A DNA stretch of 60,082 nt. Origin: Methylococcaceae bacterium (GTDB taxonomy: Bacteria; Pseudomonadota; Gammaproteobacteria; Methylococcales; Methylomonadaceae). The DNA lies in contig JABFSH010000041.1 in NCBI GenBank assembly GCA_013140705.1, forward strand, positions 1 to 60,082. Direction: 5' to 3'. Positions 25,998 to 37,300 of this stretch are shown here, one piece after another. The first letter of the stretch is position 1, and each line of letters starts with the position of its first letter. The notes beneath the pieces were generated by a model. The model made no database searches and was not told the origin of the DNA. It was given only the letters and a program-made list of their open reading frames with translations. Made by a program: the position numbers and the translations under genes.

Positions 25998-27095
25998 TCA
26001 ATTTTTACCAAACAATGTTGTTAATCCAGCTGGCTGGCATCGCCAATACTGAGCGGGGGCCTCAACTTGAGCGCCGAGTTCAGCGGCCGCATGCCATGGC
26101 CAGCGTGGGTTATACAGAATGCCGCGAGCCAAAGCCACCATATCGGCTTTCCCTTCGGCAATTATCGACTCGGCTTCAGCCGGCTTAGTGATCAGACCGA
26201 CGGCAATGGTAGGTAATGCCGATTCTTTACGAATCGTCTCTGCCAAATCAACCTGGTAACACGGTCCGACCTGAATTTGCTGATTCATCGAAAGCCCGCC
26301 ACTGGATACATGAATGAATGAACAGCCACGTTCACGTAAGGCCTGGCTAAATACCACGCTCTGTGCCAAATCCCAACCGCCTTCAACCCAGTCTGTCGCA
26401 GAAATCCGAATGCCGACCGGAAAAGTCTCCGGCACTGCAGCTCGAACGGCTTCAAAAATCTGCAACGGATAGCGCAGCCGATTTTCCAGAGAACCACCGT
26501 ATTGATCGGTTCGCGTATTCGACAGCGGCGATAAAAACTCATGCAACAAATAACCATGGGCACTATGAATTTCTATCGCGTCAAGCCCCAGGCGATAAGC
26601 GCGTTGCGCGGCTGATACAAATGCCTGCAGAATACGCTGCAAGTCAGCATTTTCAAGTGCCTTGGGCGAGGTATCCTGGGGTGCAAAAGGAATGGCCGAA
26701 GGGGCAATGGTTTGCCAGCCACCGTGTGCCGGCGTCAAAAAGTGTCCCCCTTCCCAAGGCACGGCAGTCGATGCCTTACGCCCGGCATGTGCAAGCTGAA
26801 TCGACATAGGCATCGTCGAGTATTTTCGTACCGAAGCCAAAACCGCTCTAAGTGCCGTTTCCGTAGCGTCCGACCAAAGCCCAAGATCCGTCGGTGATAT
26901 CCGTCCTTCGGGTTCAACGGCCGTTGCCTCGATTATCAACAAACCGGCGCCTGACATCGCCAGATGACCCAGGTGAATCAAATGCCAATCGCTGGCCTGG
27001 CCCTCATGAGCAGAATACTGACACATAGGCGCGATCACAATCCGATTTTTTAACATCAACTGATCGATGGAAAACGGTGTAAAAAGCTGACTCAT
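25998..27095 (-). CDS. NADH:flavin oxidoreductase, Old Yellow Enzyme of the YqjM/NamA type
   Basis: A 365-residue TIM-barrel flavoprotein. MSQLFTPFSIDQLMLKNRIV and APMCQYSAHEGQASDWH carry the Cys that tunes FMN in the YqjM class. DAIEIHSAHGYLLHEFLSPL, then SNTRTDQYGGSLENRLRYPL, are signature segments; the FMN phosphate site is near VALARGILYNPRWPWHAA. Such enzymes reduce activated C=C bonds of electrophilic compounds with NAD(P)H. The physiological substrate is unknown. It precedes the ATPase gene on the same strand. Confidence 0.93.
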   Translation of the reverse strand: MSQLFTPFSIDQLMLKNRIVIAPMCQYSAHEGQASDWHLIHLGHLAMSGAGLLIIEATAVEPEGRISPTDLGLWSDATETALRAVLASVRKYSTMPMSIQLAHAGRKASTAVPWEGGHFLTPAHGGWQTIAPSAIPFAPQDTSPKALENADLQRILQAFVSAAQRAYRLGLDAIEIHSAHGYLLHEFLSPLSNTRTDQYGGSLENRLRYPLQIFEAVRAAVPETFPVGIRISATDWVEGGWDLAQSVVFSQALRERGCSFIHVSSGGLSMNQQIQVGPCYQVDLAETIRKESALPTIAVGLITKPAEAESIIAEGKADMVALARGILYNPRWPWHAAAELGAQVEAPAQYWRCQPAGLTTLFGKN

Positions 27096-27348
27096 ACTGG
27101 ATTCCTCAAAGTTATTTTCATACCGATTCGCAAGATGATTGAAAGCGGGGGGCGATGAGACGATACCCGTTTGACGGGTAATTCAACATGAATTGACTCA
27201 TCCGATAAATCTGCAGCAAAGTAGTCATTGTAAAAATCTCCTTGGCATGAACATAAAGTCGCAACAGTCTACGAATAGACTTATTATTTGGCAATATAGG
27301 GTTTTACTTGGTTTAATAGTAACAATTTCGATACTCCAAAACCGTACC

Positions 27349-28653
27349 GTGACGACTCTGTTCCCTATTCCAAACAATCATCCCCAACGCTTTGTACTCC
27401 ACAATGAAGTCCACGCGCGAGCATCCTACATTCTCAACCTACCGGTCAGAGCCAGCCATCTGGCGTTATTATTAACGAATGATGAAAAGGCTCAAGAGTG
27501 TCAGCATTTGAGAACACTTTGTGAACGCTTTGGCGTCAACCCGCCCGAGAAGGATGCAGATCATTTCATCGCCACCTTTAATGCCTTTCAAATTCGCTGG
27601 GAACAGCATGGCGAGTTCAGTACCTACAGTTTTCATGTGCACGATACAACAGAAGATCTATTTGCTGGTCCCGCCTTAAAAAAAGTTCCGGCAGATTGGT
27701 TGTCGCAGCTAACCGGACAAGTCATTGTTGCAGCCCACGCTACCATAGTCGCCGCCACGGATGTCAATTATCAGGAAAATGGGGATTTATCACAACTCTC
27801 GCCTTACTTCGCCGGCAACTCCATTATTGGCTCGAAAGTAACCGGCGGAGCCGCTTCCGTTTTTACCGATTTTCGCATTCATAATGATGGGTTTAGCCGG
27901 TTTTTAATCATTAATCATGACTTGAGAACGGCGCAGGCCGGTCGTTTGTTGCAACGCCTGTTCGAAATCGAAGTATATAGGGTTTTGGCCTTATTGGCTT
28001 TTCCGATTGCCCGCAAATTATATCCGGTACTCAATCAGTGTGATCGGCAGCTTTATAGTATTACCAATGCAATGACGCGGACTGACAATGATGACGCCAG
28101 GTTGCTGGATGAATTGACCACATTGGCCGCTGAAATTGAAAATCACATTTCCAGTCATCATTTTCGTTTTGCCGCAGCCAGCGCCTACTATCAACTGGTC
28201 GAACAACGCGTCAGCGATTTACGAGAAGTCCGTATTCAAGGCATTCAAACCCTGGGTGAATTCCTGAAAAGACGACTGGAACCGGCGATCAAAACCTGTG
28301 CCTCGACCTCGCATCGATTCACTCAGCTTTCTAAACGGGTCAGTAATTCCAGCCAGTTACTGCGCACCCGCGTGGATATCATAATCGAGAAACAAAACCA
28401 GGGCTTGCTCTCGTCAATGGCCTTACGGGCAAAAATGCAATTTCGCATGCAACAAACGGTTGAAGGCATTTCGATGGTCGCTATCACGTATTACGCCGCC
28501 CATCTAATTGGTAAAATTTCTGAAACGCTTCATATCATCGGGTGGAAAATCAACCCAACGCTAATTGAAGGAATTTCCATTCCGTTTATCCTGGTTATTA
28601 TCGGGCTCAGCTTTAAACGGATTCATAAAATCATCGCCAATACGACTGAATGA
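27349..28653 (+). CDS. DUF3422 family membrane-associated protein
   Basis: About 434 residues from the GTG at 27349. The open frame reaches further up, with an ATG at 27247, but family members begin near TLFPIPNNHPQRFVLHNEVH, which follows the GTG directly. Start choice is therefore uncertain, as neither start has a strong ribosome site. The large N-terminal domain is soluble with conserved HNEVHAR, EFSTYSFHV and FRIHNDGFSRFLI motifs. A helical stretch follows and two membrane segments close the protein (about 385-430). The function is unknown. It diverges from the Old Yellow Enzyme gene. Confidence 0.88.
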   Translation: MTTLFPIPNNHPQRFVLHNEVHARASYILNLPVRASHLALLLTNDEKAQECQHLRTLCERFGVNPPEKDADHFIATFNAFQIRWEQHGEFSTYSFHVHDTTEDLFAGPALKKVPADWLSQLTGQVIVAAHATIVAATDVNYQENGDLSQLSPYFAGNSIIGSKVTGGAASVFTDFRIHNDGFSRFLIINHDLRTAQAGRLLQRLFEIEVYRVLALLAFPIARKLYPVLNQCDRQLYSITNAMTRTDNDDARLLDELTTLAAEIENHISSHHFRFAAASAYYQLVEQRVSDLREVRIQGIQTLGEFLKRRLEPAIKTCASTSHRFTQLSKRVSNSSQLLRTRVDIIIEKQNQGLLSSMALRAKMQFRMQQTVEGISMVAITYYAAHLIGKISETLHIIGWKINPTLIEGISIPFILVIIGLSFKRIHKIIANTTE

Positions 28654-29030
28654 GAATAGCCACTAAGGGATATTTAATTGCTCAACAAGTCGAAACCAGG
28701 ACTTATACAGATACCGGTGTTTGCCAAGTTGATATCTAGCAACTAGAATTCCAGTGATTAGAACAATAAACCTGGATGCTGGTACGTAATGCCTATTTTA
28801 TTTCTGCTTTTGATACTTTCCCAAAACACCGATTGGCAAGCACAAAAACGACAATCCGTTTCCTGCTAATGATCCTGCAATTGTTTTCGCGTGTCTGTAT
28901 TTGCCCCCTTTCATGAACTATTCTGAATATACTCTGTTGTGGCTTCACGGAAACCAATGTCTCTTTATTCCTGTATTGTTAATTCCACTTTGTCAGATTT
29001 TCACGAGTTCGTCATACTCGCCTGGAAGCG
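28654..29030. other. Intergenic stretch, nothing recognised
   Basis: Between the DUF3422 gene and the dispersed repeat at 29031 the sequence is stop-rich in all frames I followed and shows no RNA gene or strong hairpin. The promoter of the large GGDEF/EAL gene is presumably here or inside the repeat. Confidence 0.4.
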
Positions 29031-29166
29031 GGTCGACTGCATGGATGCAGGAGGTAGGGCAACGCAGGAGCAGTTGCCGAATCCAGAGCCAAGGATGGCA
29101 AGCTCGAATCCATCCGTGGAACCTGGATTCGCTTCGCGCTCTAACGGGTCCGGCAATCCTTGCCGG
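29031..29166 (+). repeat. GGATGCAGGAGGTAG dispersed repeat, copy 1
   Basis: The segment has the order GGTCGACTGCATGGATGCAG, GAGGTAG, GCAGGAGCAGTTGCCG, ATCCAGAG, ATCCGTGGAACCTGGA, TCCGGCAATCCTTGCCGG. The same order recurs at 34001-34180 in the same direction, and a shorter version occurs at 40308-40360. Copies 1 and 2 flank the GGDEF/EAL gene. Confidence 0.7.
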
Positions 29167-29247
29167 AAAGACAGGCTTTAGAAAAATTATCAGTCAATCT
29201 GACCAAGTAGAATTAATGACAGGCTTATTCTGTTTTAACGTCTCACC

Positions 29248-32200
29248 ATGTTAAAAATTAATATTATTTTTGCAATTGCCTATTTTGTGGGTGGTTACTT
29301 AGGCACATTAATATCCATTCCTCCCAGCCATGCCAGTCCAATTTGGCCACCTGCAGGCATTGCATTGGCTGGCTTAGTGACGTATCACCGCCAATTAGTC
29401 CCAGGCATCTGGCTGGGCGCGCTTCTGACGCAAGTCTACGCATTTTTGGATACATCAAGCTCCGAAACCATCATCTTTTCGCTCCTCATCGGCATCGTTG
29501 CCAGTACGGCAGCCACTGCACAAGCAGCCTCGGGCACTTGGCTGATCAAGCGCTTTGTCGGACTACACAACCCATTAATTGACGATCGAAGCATCCTGGG
29601 CTTTATGGCATTAGGTGGCCCCATCAGTTGCATGATTTCAGCAACGGCGGGTGTTTTGATGCTCTTTTTAAATGGCGTCGTTAACCTGGACAGCGCACCT
29701 TCAAGCTGGATAACCTGGTGGATTGGTGATACCGTGGGTGTGCTTGTTTTTACACCCATCCTGCTCTGTTTTATCAGCCCAGCTAACAGTCTCTGGCGAC
29801 TTAGAATCAGATCAGTAGCTTTTCTATTGATACTGTTTTCGTTGCTTGTACTCGTGACACTTCAGCTTGGCAAACAACAGGAGCAAAAACGTATTCGTAG
29901 CATCTTCGAAGAACGCAGCCACATACTCCACAACGCTTTGCAGAATGAAATCACTCGCTGTATAGAAATTAATCGACATATCAAGTCGTTTTTTGACAGT
30001 TCAGATGAAGTTACAGCAATAGAATTCAAAAATTTTACAGAATCAGTTTTAAAAGACGATGCGAACATCAAGGCACTGGAATGGATACCTCGCATCACTG
30101 CCAACAACCGATCTTTCTATGAACAACAAATAAACACCACGCTTACCCGTCAGGCGGCGGATAAAAATTCAACAATCACGCTGATTCAACCCGACTCTGA
30201 AAATTTCAACATTGCTTACGTTGAACCTTACCAAGGTAACGAGCGTGCTCTGGGTTTGAATATAAACTCCAAACCGAAATCCTACGAAGCCATAAAAAAG
30301 GCCCGAGATACCGCCAGCACAACAACTTCGGGATTAATTCATTTAATACAAGATCCTGAGAACCATCCCAGTTTTGTCATTTACTCACCTGTCTATCTGC
30401 CTCAACGGTCAGTCATGACACAGGAAGAGCGCCGTGAAAGTTTGATGGGGATCGTTGCGAATGTCATTCCAGTCCACAAGAAATTCATCGGGATTACAAA
30501 TCAATTCGAGCATTTACAGCTCTTGTTAAGAATTGCCGACGGCAATAATGTCTTTTTTGATGAAACCTTGGAAGTGCCGACACCGAGTCTGGATTTTCCA
30601 AAAATGGAGATGAAGTACCCGCTGCGGGTTGCCGACCACACATGGCAGGTGACCTATGTGGCAGCGCCAGAATTTTACAAACTGCAGCTTTCCTGGAATA
30701 TCTGGTGGCTTATTTTAGGTGGTTTTTTACTGACGGGTTTAACAGGCATCGGATTACTGATGTTGACCGGACGAACCATGCAGACCAAAAACCTGGTTAA
30801 AATCAGAACCAGGGAACTGGAGCTGGAAATTGCTGAACGCAAGGCCGCTGAAATCAGCACATATCGGCTATCCCAGCTCTATGCATTATTAAGCCATTGC
30901 AACCAGGCCATTGTGCGTTGTACGAGAAAGGAAGATCTATTCATTGAAATTTGTCGTGACGCAGTACGCATAGGTGGCATGAAAATGGTCTGGATAGGTC
31001 TGATCGATACGGCGACTGGCTGGGTCCAGCCAGCCGCCAGTTTTGGTGAGGGTATTGAATACCTTGATGATCTGAATATCTCGATACATCCGGACAAACT
31101 GGGTGGCCAAGGACCCTGCGGCATTGCCATCCGCGAAAACAGGCCGGTATGGTGCCAGGATTTCTTGAATGATCCACTTTTAGCGCCCTGGAAAGAACGT
31201 GGCGCTTATTACGGCTGGCGGGCTTTGGCTTCACTGCCGATCAATAACAATAATGTTGCAATCGGCGGATTAACTCTGTATGCCGATAAAGAGGATGCCT
31301 TCGACACTGCCGTACGTGATTTATTAATTGAAATGGCATTGGACATTGGTTTCGCGCTGGAAAACTTTGACCGCGAAACTATGCGTAAGCAAGCGGAACT
31401 TGCCCTGCAGCAATCTGAAACCCGGCTGAATCTTGCCATTAAGGGTTCGAGTGATGCGCCATGGGACTGGGATCTGGACAAAAATGAAATGTACTACTCT
31501 CCGCAATGGTGGCGCATGCTGGGCTACTCCGTTGACGAACTGAGCAGTGATTCAGTAGTGTGGCAAAGTCTCGTGCATCCGGCTGACATCGACACCATTC
31601 AGCAAAGTTTGCGCAGCGCACTGGAAAGTGGCCAGGATACCCATTCCGTCGAATTTAGATTGCAACACAAAGACGGCCATTATATTCCCATTTTGGAGCG
31701 TAGCTTCATCACCCGCGACAAAACCGGCAAAGTACTGCGCGTATCCGGCACCAATATGGATTTGACCGAGCGCTATCGGGCACAAAGTCTTGAAGACATT
31801 CGTAGTTTCATGCTCGAATGTATGACAAGCAACATGCCACTCCGCGAAATTCTGGAGGCTATCGCTCTCAAGCTGGAGAGCCTGAATCCAGGCACCTTGT
31901 GTTCCATGCTGCTACTCGATGCTGATGGCCAACACTTGCGTCTTGGTGCTGCTCCCAGTCTACCGAATTTTTTCAATCAGGCGACCGACGGCATGCTAAT
32001 CGGCGAGAACATCGGCTGTTGCGGCAACGCAGCTTTTACCGGCAAAAGTACTGCAAGCCTGGATATTACCAAAGATCCCAGCTGCTCAGATTTTAAATTG
32101 CTCGCCGAACAAGCAGGAATCGTTTCTTGCTGGTCAGAACCCATTCTGGGTCTCGACAATAAGGTGCTCGGTACCTTTGCCATGTACCAGCGCCGGCCCA

Positions 32201-33981
32201 TTTTGCTGGATGACCATCAAATCAAGTTGATTATGACAGCTTCTCATTATGTGTCGATCACCATTGAACGCAAACGCATCGAGACTCAACTCAAACTGGC
32301 CGGCAAAGTGTTCGAACAGAGCAACGAAGGCTTCATGATTACCGACGCCAACCGCAACATCATCAAGGTCAATCCTGCCTTCACAGTAATTTCAGGCTAC
32401 AGCGAATTCGAAGCCCTGGGACAGAAAGCGGATCTGCTGTCGTCCGGTCGTCATGATCAGGAATTCTATAGCCACATTTGGGAATCGATCGGAACGCAAA
32501 ATTATTGGCAGGGTGAAATCTGGAATCGGCGCAAAAATGGTGAGGTTTATCCGGAACTTTTAAATATCAGCGTCGTTCGTGACAAAACCGGTGCCATTAC
32601 CGAATATGTCGGTGTCTTTGCCGACATCACGCAACTCAAGGCCTCAGAAGCCCAACTGGAATTTCTTGCACATCATGATGCTCTCACGTCATTGCCCAAC
32701 CGGGTCCTGTTGTTTTTCCGGCTGGAACATGCACTGGATGCTGCAAAGCGCGATAATAAACAGCTTGCCTTGCTGATGCTGGATCTGGACCGCTTCAAGG
32801 ATGTCAACGACAGTTTCGGCCATTTGGCCGGCGACCAGCTATTGCAACTGGTCGCCAACAAACTCACAACACGGTTACGTGATATTGATACGGTCTGCCG
32901 ACTGGGGGGCGATGAATTTACTGTACTGTTGGAAAATATATCGCATCCCGAAGATGCTGCACGCGTAGCGCAGGGCATTATTTCCGATCTCAGTGAGCCC
33001 TGGTCTCTTCCCAATAACCGGGAAGTCATCATCGGCGTCAGCATTGGTATCAGTCTGTACCCACAACACGGCAATTCGCCGGAAATCCTGTTACAGCAAG
33101 CCGACACCGCCTTATACAAAGCCAAAGAAAGTGGTCGTAACCGCTTTGCCTATTTCTCCAATGAATTCACCATTGCCGCTCGTGAACGGATCGAACTGGA
33201 AGCACGACTTCGCCGTGCAATTCCTCAAAACGAGTTACAGGTCTATTATCAGCCACAAATTAATATTGCGACGGGTGAAATAATTGGTGCCGAGGCTTTG
33301 GTGCGCTGGCTGGATCCGTCAGAAGGCATGATTCCACCGGGCCGTTTTATTCCGGTCGCCGAACAAACCGGTTTGATCATGCCGATTGGCGCCTGGGTGT
33401 TGAGAGAAACCTGTCGTCAAGGCAGGCAATGGCTGGATGCCGGTTTAAAACCACTGACACTGGCCGTCAACGTCTCCCCGCATCAGCTCAGACAGAGTGA
33501 TATCAACGCTCAGGTGGCCAGCATTCTGCTGGAAACCGCGTATCCCGCCAAGCACCTGGAGCTGGAACTGACCGAAAGCGGCTTGATGGAACGGCAGACA
33601 GAAATCATAGAACTGCTTAACAAGCTACGGGCTCAAGGCATTCGTTTGGCCATCGATGATTTCGGAACCGGTTATTCATCATTGGCCTATTTAAAACGCT
33701 TTCCATTGGATGTCCTGAAAATCGATAAAAGTTTTATTGATGACATTCCTCATCAAAAAGACGACATGGAGATCGCCGCCACCATCATCGCGATGGGCCA
33801 TATTTTGGGCTTCAAGGTACTCGCTGAAGGGGTGGAAACACAAGAGCAACTGACTTTTTTGCAGGCGCAAGGCTGCGATTACTACCAGGGCTATCTAAAA
33901 AGTCGTCCTCTTCCTGCTGCCGATTTTACTGCCTTGTTGCAAAAAAGTTTCCCGATTACCAACAATCTTCAGCTGAAATAG
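29248..33981 (+). CDS. MASE1-CHASE-GAF-PAS-GAF-PAS-GGDEF-EAL cyclic-di-GMP protein
   Basis: A 1577-residue membrane signalling protein. Residues 1-200 form a MASE1 domain with about eight membrane segments (VGGYLGTLISIPPSHASPIW, then PPAGIALAG). A CHASE sensor domain in the periplasm follows (about 225-480), then a membrane helix near 482-505. Cytoplasmic modules are GAF (about 545-700), PAS (about 715-835), GAF (about 845-1005), PAS (about 1010-1130), GGDEF (1140-1305) and EAL (1315-1570). The cyclase motif GGDEF is intact at about 1220, preceded at five residues by the inhibitory site RDID. The EAL motif (AEALVRW, about 1349) and DDFGTGYSSLAYL are intact, so both synthesis and breakdown of c-di-GMP are possible. 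Confidence 0.93.
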   Translation: MLKINIIFAIAYFVGGYLGTLISIPPSHASPIWPPAGIALAGLVTYHRQLVPGIWLGALLTQVYAFLDTSSSETIIFSLLIGIVASTAATAQAASGTWLIKRFVGLHNPLIDDRSILGFMALGGPISCMISATAGVLMLFLNGVVNLDSAPSSWITWWIGDTVGVLVFTPILLCFISPANSLWRLRIRSVAFLLILFSLLVLVTLQLGKQQEQKRIRSIFEERSHILHNALQNEITRCIEINRHIKSFFDSSDEVTAIEFKNFTESVLKDDANIKALEWIPRITANNRSFYEQQINTTLTRQAADKNSTITLIQPDSENFNIAYVEPYQGNERALGLNINSKPKSYEAIKKARDTASTTTSGLIHLIQDPENHPSFVIYSPVYLPQRSVMTQEERRESLMGIVANVIPVHKKFIGITNQFEHLQLLLRIADGNNVFFDETLEVPTPSLDFPKMEMKYPLRVADHTWQVTYVAAPEFYKLQLSWNIWWLILGGFLLTGLTGIGLLMLTGRTMQTKNLVKIRTRELELEIAERKAAEISTYRLSQLYALLSHCNQAIVRCTRKEDLFIEICRDAVRIGGMKMVWIGLIDTATGWVQPAASFGEGIEYLDDLNISIHPDKLGGQGPCGIAIRENRPVWCQDFLNDPLLAPWKERGAYYGWRALASLPINNNNVAIGGLTLYADKEDAFDTAVRDLLIEMALDIGFALENFDRETMRKQAELALQQSETRLNLAIKGSSDAPWDWDLDKNEMYYSPQWWRMLGYSVDELSSDSVVWQSLVHPADIDTIQQSLRSALESGQDTHSVEFRLQHKDGHYIPILERSFITRDKTGKVLRVSGTNMDLTERYRAQSLEDIRSFMLECMTSNMPLREILEAIALKLESLNPGTLCSMLLLDADGQHLRLGAAPSLPNFFNQATDGMLIGENIGCCGNAAFTGKSTASLDITKDPSCSDFKLLAEQAGIVSCWSEPILGLDNKVLGTFAMYQRRPILLDDHQIKLIMTASHYVSITIERKRIETQLKLAGKVFEQSNEGFMITDANRNIIKVNPAFTVISGYSEFEALGQKADLLSSGRHDQEFYSHIWESIGTQNYWQGEIWNRRKNGEVYPELLNISVVRDKTGAITEYVGVFADITQLKASEAQLEFLAHHDALTSLPNRVLLFFRLEHALDAAKRDNKQLALLMLDLDRFKDVNDSFGHLAGDQLLQLVANKLTTRLRDIDTVCRLGGDEFTVLLENISHPEDAARVAQGIISDLSEPWSLPNNREVIIGVSIGISLYPQHGNSPEILLQQADTALYKAKESGRNRFAYFSNEFTIAARERIELEARLRRAIPQNELQVYYQPQINIATGEIIGAEALVRWLDPSEGMIPPGRFIPVAEQTGLIMPIGAWVLRETCRQGRQWLDAGLKPLTLAVNVSPHQLRQSDINAQVASILLETAYPAKHLELELTESGLMERQTEIIELLNKLRAQGIRLAIDDFGTGYSSLAYLKRFPLDVLKIDKSFIDDIPHQKDDMEIAATIIAMGHILGFKVLAEGVETQEQLTFLQAQGCDYYQGYLKSRPLPAADFTALLQKSFPITNNLQLK

Positions 33982-34000
33982 CAAGCACTCAAGTAGCCGT

Positions 34001-34180
34001 CATGCCGGCATGGATTGCCGGTCGACTGCAAGGATGCAGGAGGTAGTGCACCGACAGTAGGCGCTTTAGGCGACGCAGGAGCAGTTGCCGGATCCAGAAC
34101 ACAGGGATGTGACTCATTAGGATGGCTATCTGCCGGGTTTACATCCGTGTAACCTGGACCCCGACAATCCGCCGGGGAGA
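34001..34180 (+). repeat. GGATGCAGGAGGTAG dispersed repeat, copy 2
   Basis: It repeats the blocks of copy 1 in the same order (GGTCGACTGCA, GGATGCAGGAGGTAG, GACGCAGGAGCAGTTGCCG, GATCCAGA, ACATCCGTGTAACCTGGA), with a 25-base insertion after GGTAG. It fills much of the 403-bp gap between the GGDEF/EAL gene and the MshQ-like gene. The 66-codon frame at 34122-34322 lies mostly in it and is not supported. Confidence 0.7.
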
Positions 34181-34384
34181 CGATCTTGGGGAATTAGCGA
34201 GATCATCACCGTTTCTATTTCGGCTGAAGCTTATACGTAATCAGGAAAAAGTTAATGACATTTTCATGACATACTACTGCCTGAAAAATAGATCTTTCAG
34301 CGTCAATTCGGAAAAATTTTAGCTGTTCCCTAACAGGATGTTATTTCTGTCCAAACCCTTTTTACTGAGCTTAAATGGAATCCC

Positions 34385-37300
34385 ATGACTGACTCTCTAA
34401 AATTGCCGGCAATAAACACGGCCTTTTGCAGCAAATTATTAGTCGTACTCTGCTTGTGGTTACTAACCAACCAAAGCATCCAGGCTGCCATTAATTTTCG
34501 AGCGGCATCGCAAGCTTCCATCAGTAGCACGACAGGCAGCTCCAGCATTTCCTATGTAGGCAGTGGCGACAATGATAGCGAAGACAATGGTAATGTCAAT
34601 CCCGATCTACCCAACTCGTTCAGAACGGGCGACATGCTGATTTGTATCGTTGAGTCCCGTGACAATGTGGCTCACTCAATTTCCTCGCCCAGTGGCTGGA
34701 CCCGATTGTATTCGACTTCAAATGGCGCGAATTCTCAGGCGTCTCTGTTTTATAAGTTCGCGACGAGCTCTTCAGAAAATGATCCTACCATTTCGCATAG
34801 CGGCGGAAGTGCTATTATCGCAAACTGTTTGGCGTTTAGAGGCGTCGATACCAACAATCCATTTGATGCCTCCTACGCGGCGGCTTCATCCGGTGCCGAT
34901 AACACCGTTGAGACTGGTAGTCTAACAACCGTCACCGCCAACACGGTGGTAGTCTTTGCCGGCCACATGGCGGACAATCACGGCTCGCTGAGTATTACCA
35001 GTGCCGGTGGTTTAACCTGGAATAAATCCATTTTCGATTCAACGTCCAAAAGCAATGGACTGGCCATCAGTCTTCACTACGCATCCAAAGCGACGGCAGG
35101 CACTGTTGAACCGATTGTCGGCACGGTTTCATATGCCAGTTCGTCCGCTGCAGCCGTCAGTAACGGCGCATTACTGGCGTTGCGCCCTCAATCAAGCAAG
35201 ATTACTGTCAATGTCCCTACGGGTACGACCAGTGGTGATGTCATGATTGCCTCAGTCGCCGTGACTCCCGCCGCCGTTACGATCAACACACCAACTGGAT
35301 GGACCCTGATCCGGACTATTCAAAACACTTCCTCAACAAGAAGTCGCCTGGCTGTTTTCCGACGCGTGGCTACGGCCAGTGAACCCGCCAGTTACGCCTG
35401 GACCTTCAGCAGATCACATTCCGGCGCTGTTGGCGGCATTCTGTCATTTAGTGGAGTTGATAATACCAGCCCAATCAACAAGGAAAATGGCGGCACAACG
35501 GTTTCAAGTACTACCCATGCGGCAGTCAGCATTACACCCACCAGCGCGAATGTGATGCTGGTAGGCACCTTCAGCTATGCCAGCGCCGGAACCTGGACAG
35601 CACCAACCGGCATGACCGAAGCCGTGGATGTCGCCTCCCGAACAACTAATAGCAGTTCTGGCGAATCGATGGAAATGACTTATCAAACACAGGCCACCGC
35701 TACCGCCACTGGCATTAAAACCGCCACAGCCACGGCCACCAGAGACAGAGGTGTCTCACATATTTTGGCCCTCAAACCAGCCGCATCGGCCAGCGTCGGC
35801 ATCGATCATATCCAGATTGAACACGATGGCAATGGCGTGACCTGTGCCTCCGAAACGATTGTCGTCAAGGCCTGTCTCGATACTGCCTGTAACAACTTAT
35901 ACACGGGAAGCACGTCAGTTACCTTACTCCCCGGCACTTCGAGCAATATCAGCTGGGCCGGCAACCCAATCACATTCACCGGCAGTACCAGTGTGAATTT
36001 GTCGGTTACCAGTGTTGAAACCGTCACGCTTGGAACCAGTTCAGTGTCGCCTGCAGCCGGTAATGCCAGTCAATGCTATGTCAATGCCACTCAAAACTGC
36101 AGCTTGCCATTTACATCGTCTGCGTTTAATTTTACCAGTATTCCCAGCCAGACAGCCGGTACTACGTCAGCAGCCATCACCATGCACGCCATTACCGGGA
36201 CTAGCGGCGGTGGCATTAACTGCACGGGTTTGAGTAGTGGTAGTAAAGCTATTGAGTTGGCGTTTCAGTGTGCTGATCCCGCCACTTGCGCCGGCAAACA
36301 GGTGTCGATCAATTCGACGCCTATAGCGAGTAACCCGGCCAGCGGGGTTAGCGCTTATACAAGTGTCAATCTTACGTTTGATTCGTCATCAAAAACCAGC
36401 TTCACACTAAAATATCCCGATGTCGGTAAAATTAATTTAACGGCCCGCTACGCATTAAGCGGCAGTAGCCATATACAGGGAAACAGTAATGTTTTTGTCG
36501 TTAAACCTTTTGGCTTTGCGTTTAGCGCTATCAAGCGTACGGCGGATAACTTTGCCAATCCAGCCGCCAATAATGCCAGTGGCGCCCCATTTATCAAAGC
36601 CAGCAATCCCTTCAGTGCAACCGTCTCCGCTATCACAAGTTCTGGCGCCGCAACGCCCAACTTTGGTAATGAATCCACCCCGGAAGGCACTCTCCTGAGT
36701 AACAGCCTGGTGGATCCTGATCCAAACAACGGCGGTAATCCGGGTACATTGAATGGATCGTTGGCCGTTACCGGGGACTTGTTCAGCAGCGGCAGTAGTC
36801 AGATCACCGACCTTAGCTGGGATGATGTCGGCATTATTGCCTTAAGTGCCGATATTCTGGATGGCGATTACCTCGGCACCGGCAATGTTACATCCACGTC
36901 CGGCCCTATTGGCCGCTTCACGCCGGATCATTTTGTAACCACGGTAACGCCCGCCTGCTCTTCGGCAACACCGTTTACTTATTCGGGACAACATGCCGAT
37001 GTCACCGTGACGGCAATGGATGCACAGGACGATCAAACCAGTAATTACGACGCTACGCTTGGCTATGCCAAGACCATTACCTTGAGCGATGCCGGAAGCA
37101 CCAGCGGTTTCAGCCTTAACACGATGGTTAACGACATGGAGGCTGGCATTGGAACCGATTCCGATATCGTCTATAGCTTTGCCTCCAAAGCCACGGCTCC
37201 GGCAACGCTAACCCTGCGCGCTGTAGATACCGATGGCATAAGCTCACAAGATTCTATCGAAGATACGGAACTTGTCTACAGTGGTCGATTAAGCTTACAA

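Noticed and set aside
29248-33981. Degenerate GGDEF or EAL domain
   Set aside because: Both catalytic motifs and the inhibitory RxxD site are intact, so there is no sequence reason to call either domain inactive.
34122-34322. 66-codon plus-strand frame
   Set aside because: It lies largely inside the second GGATGCAGGAGGTAG repeat.
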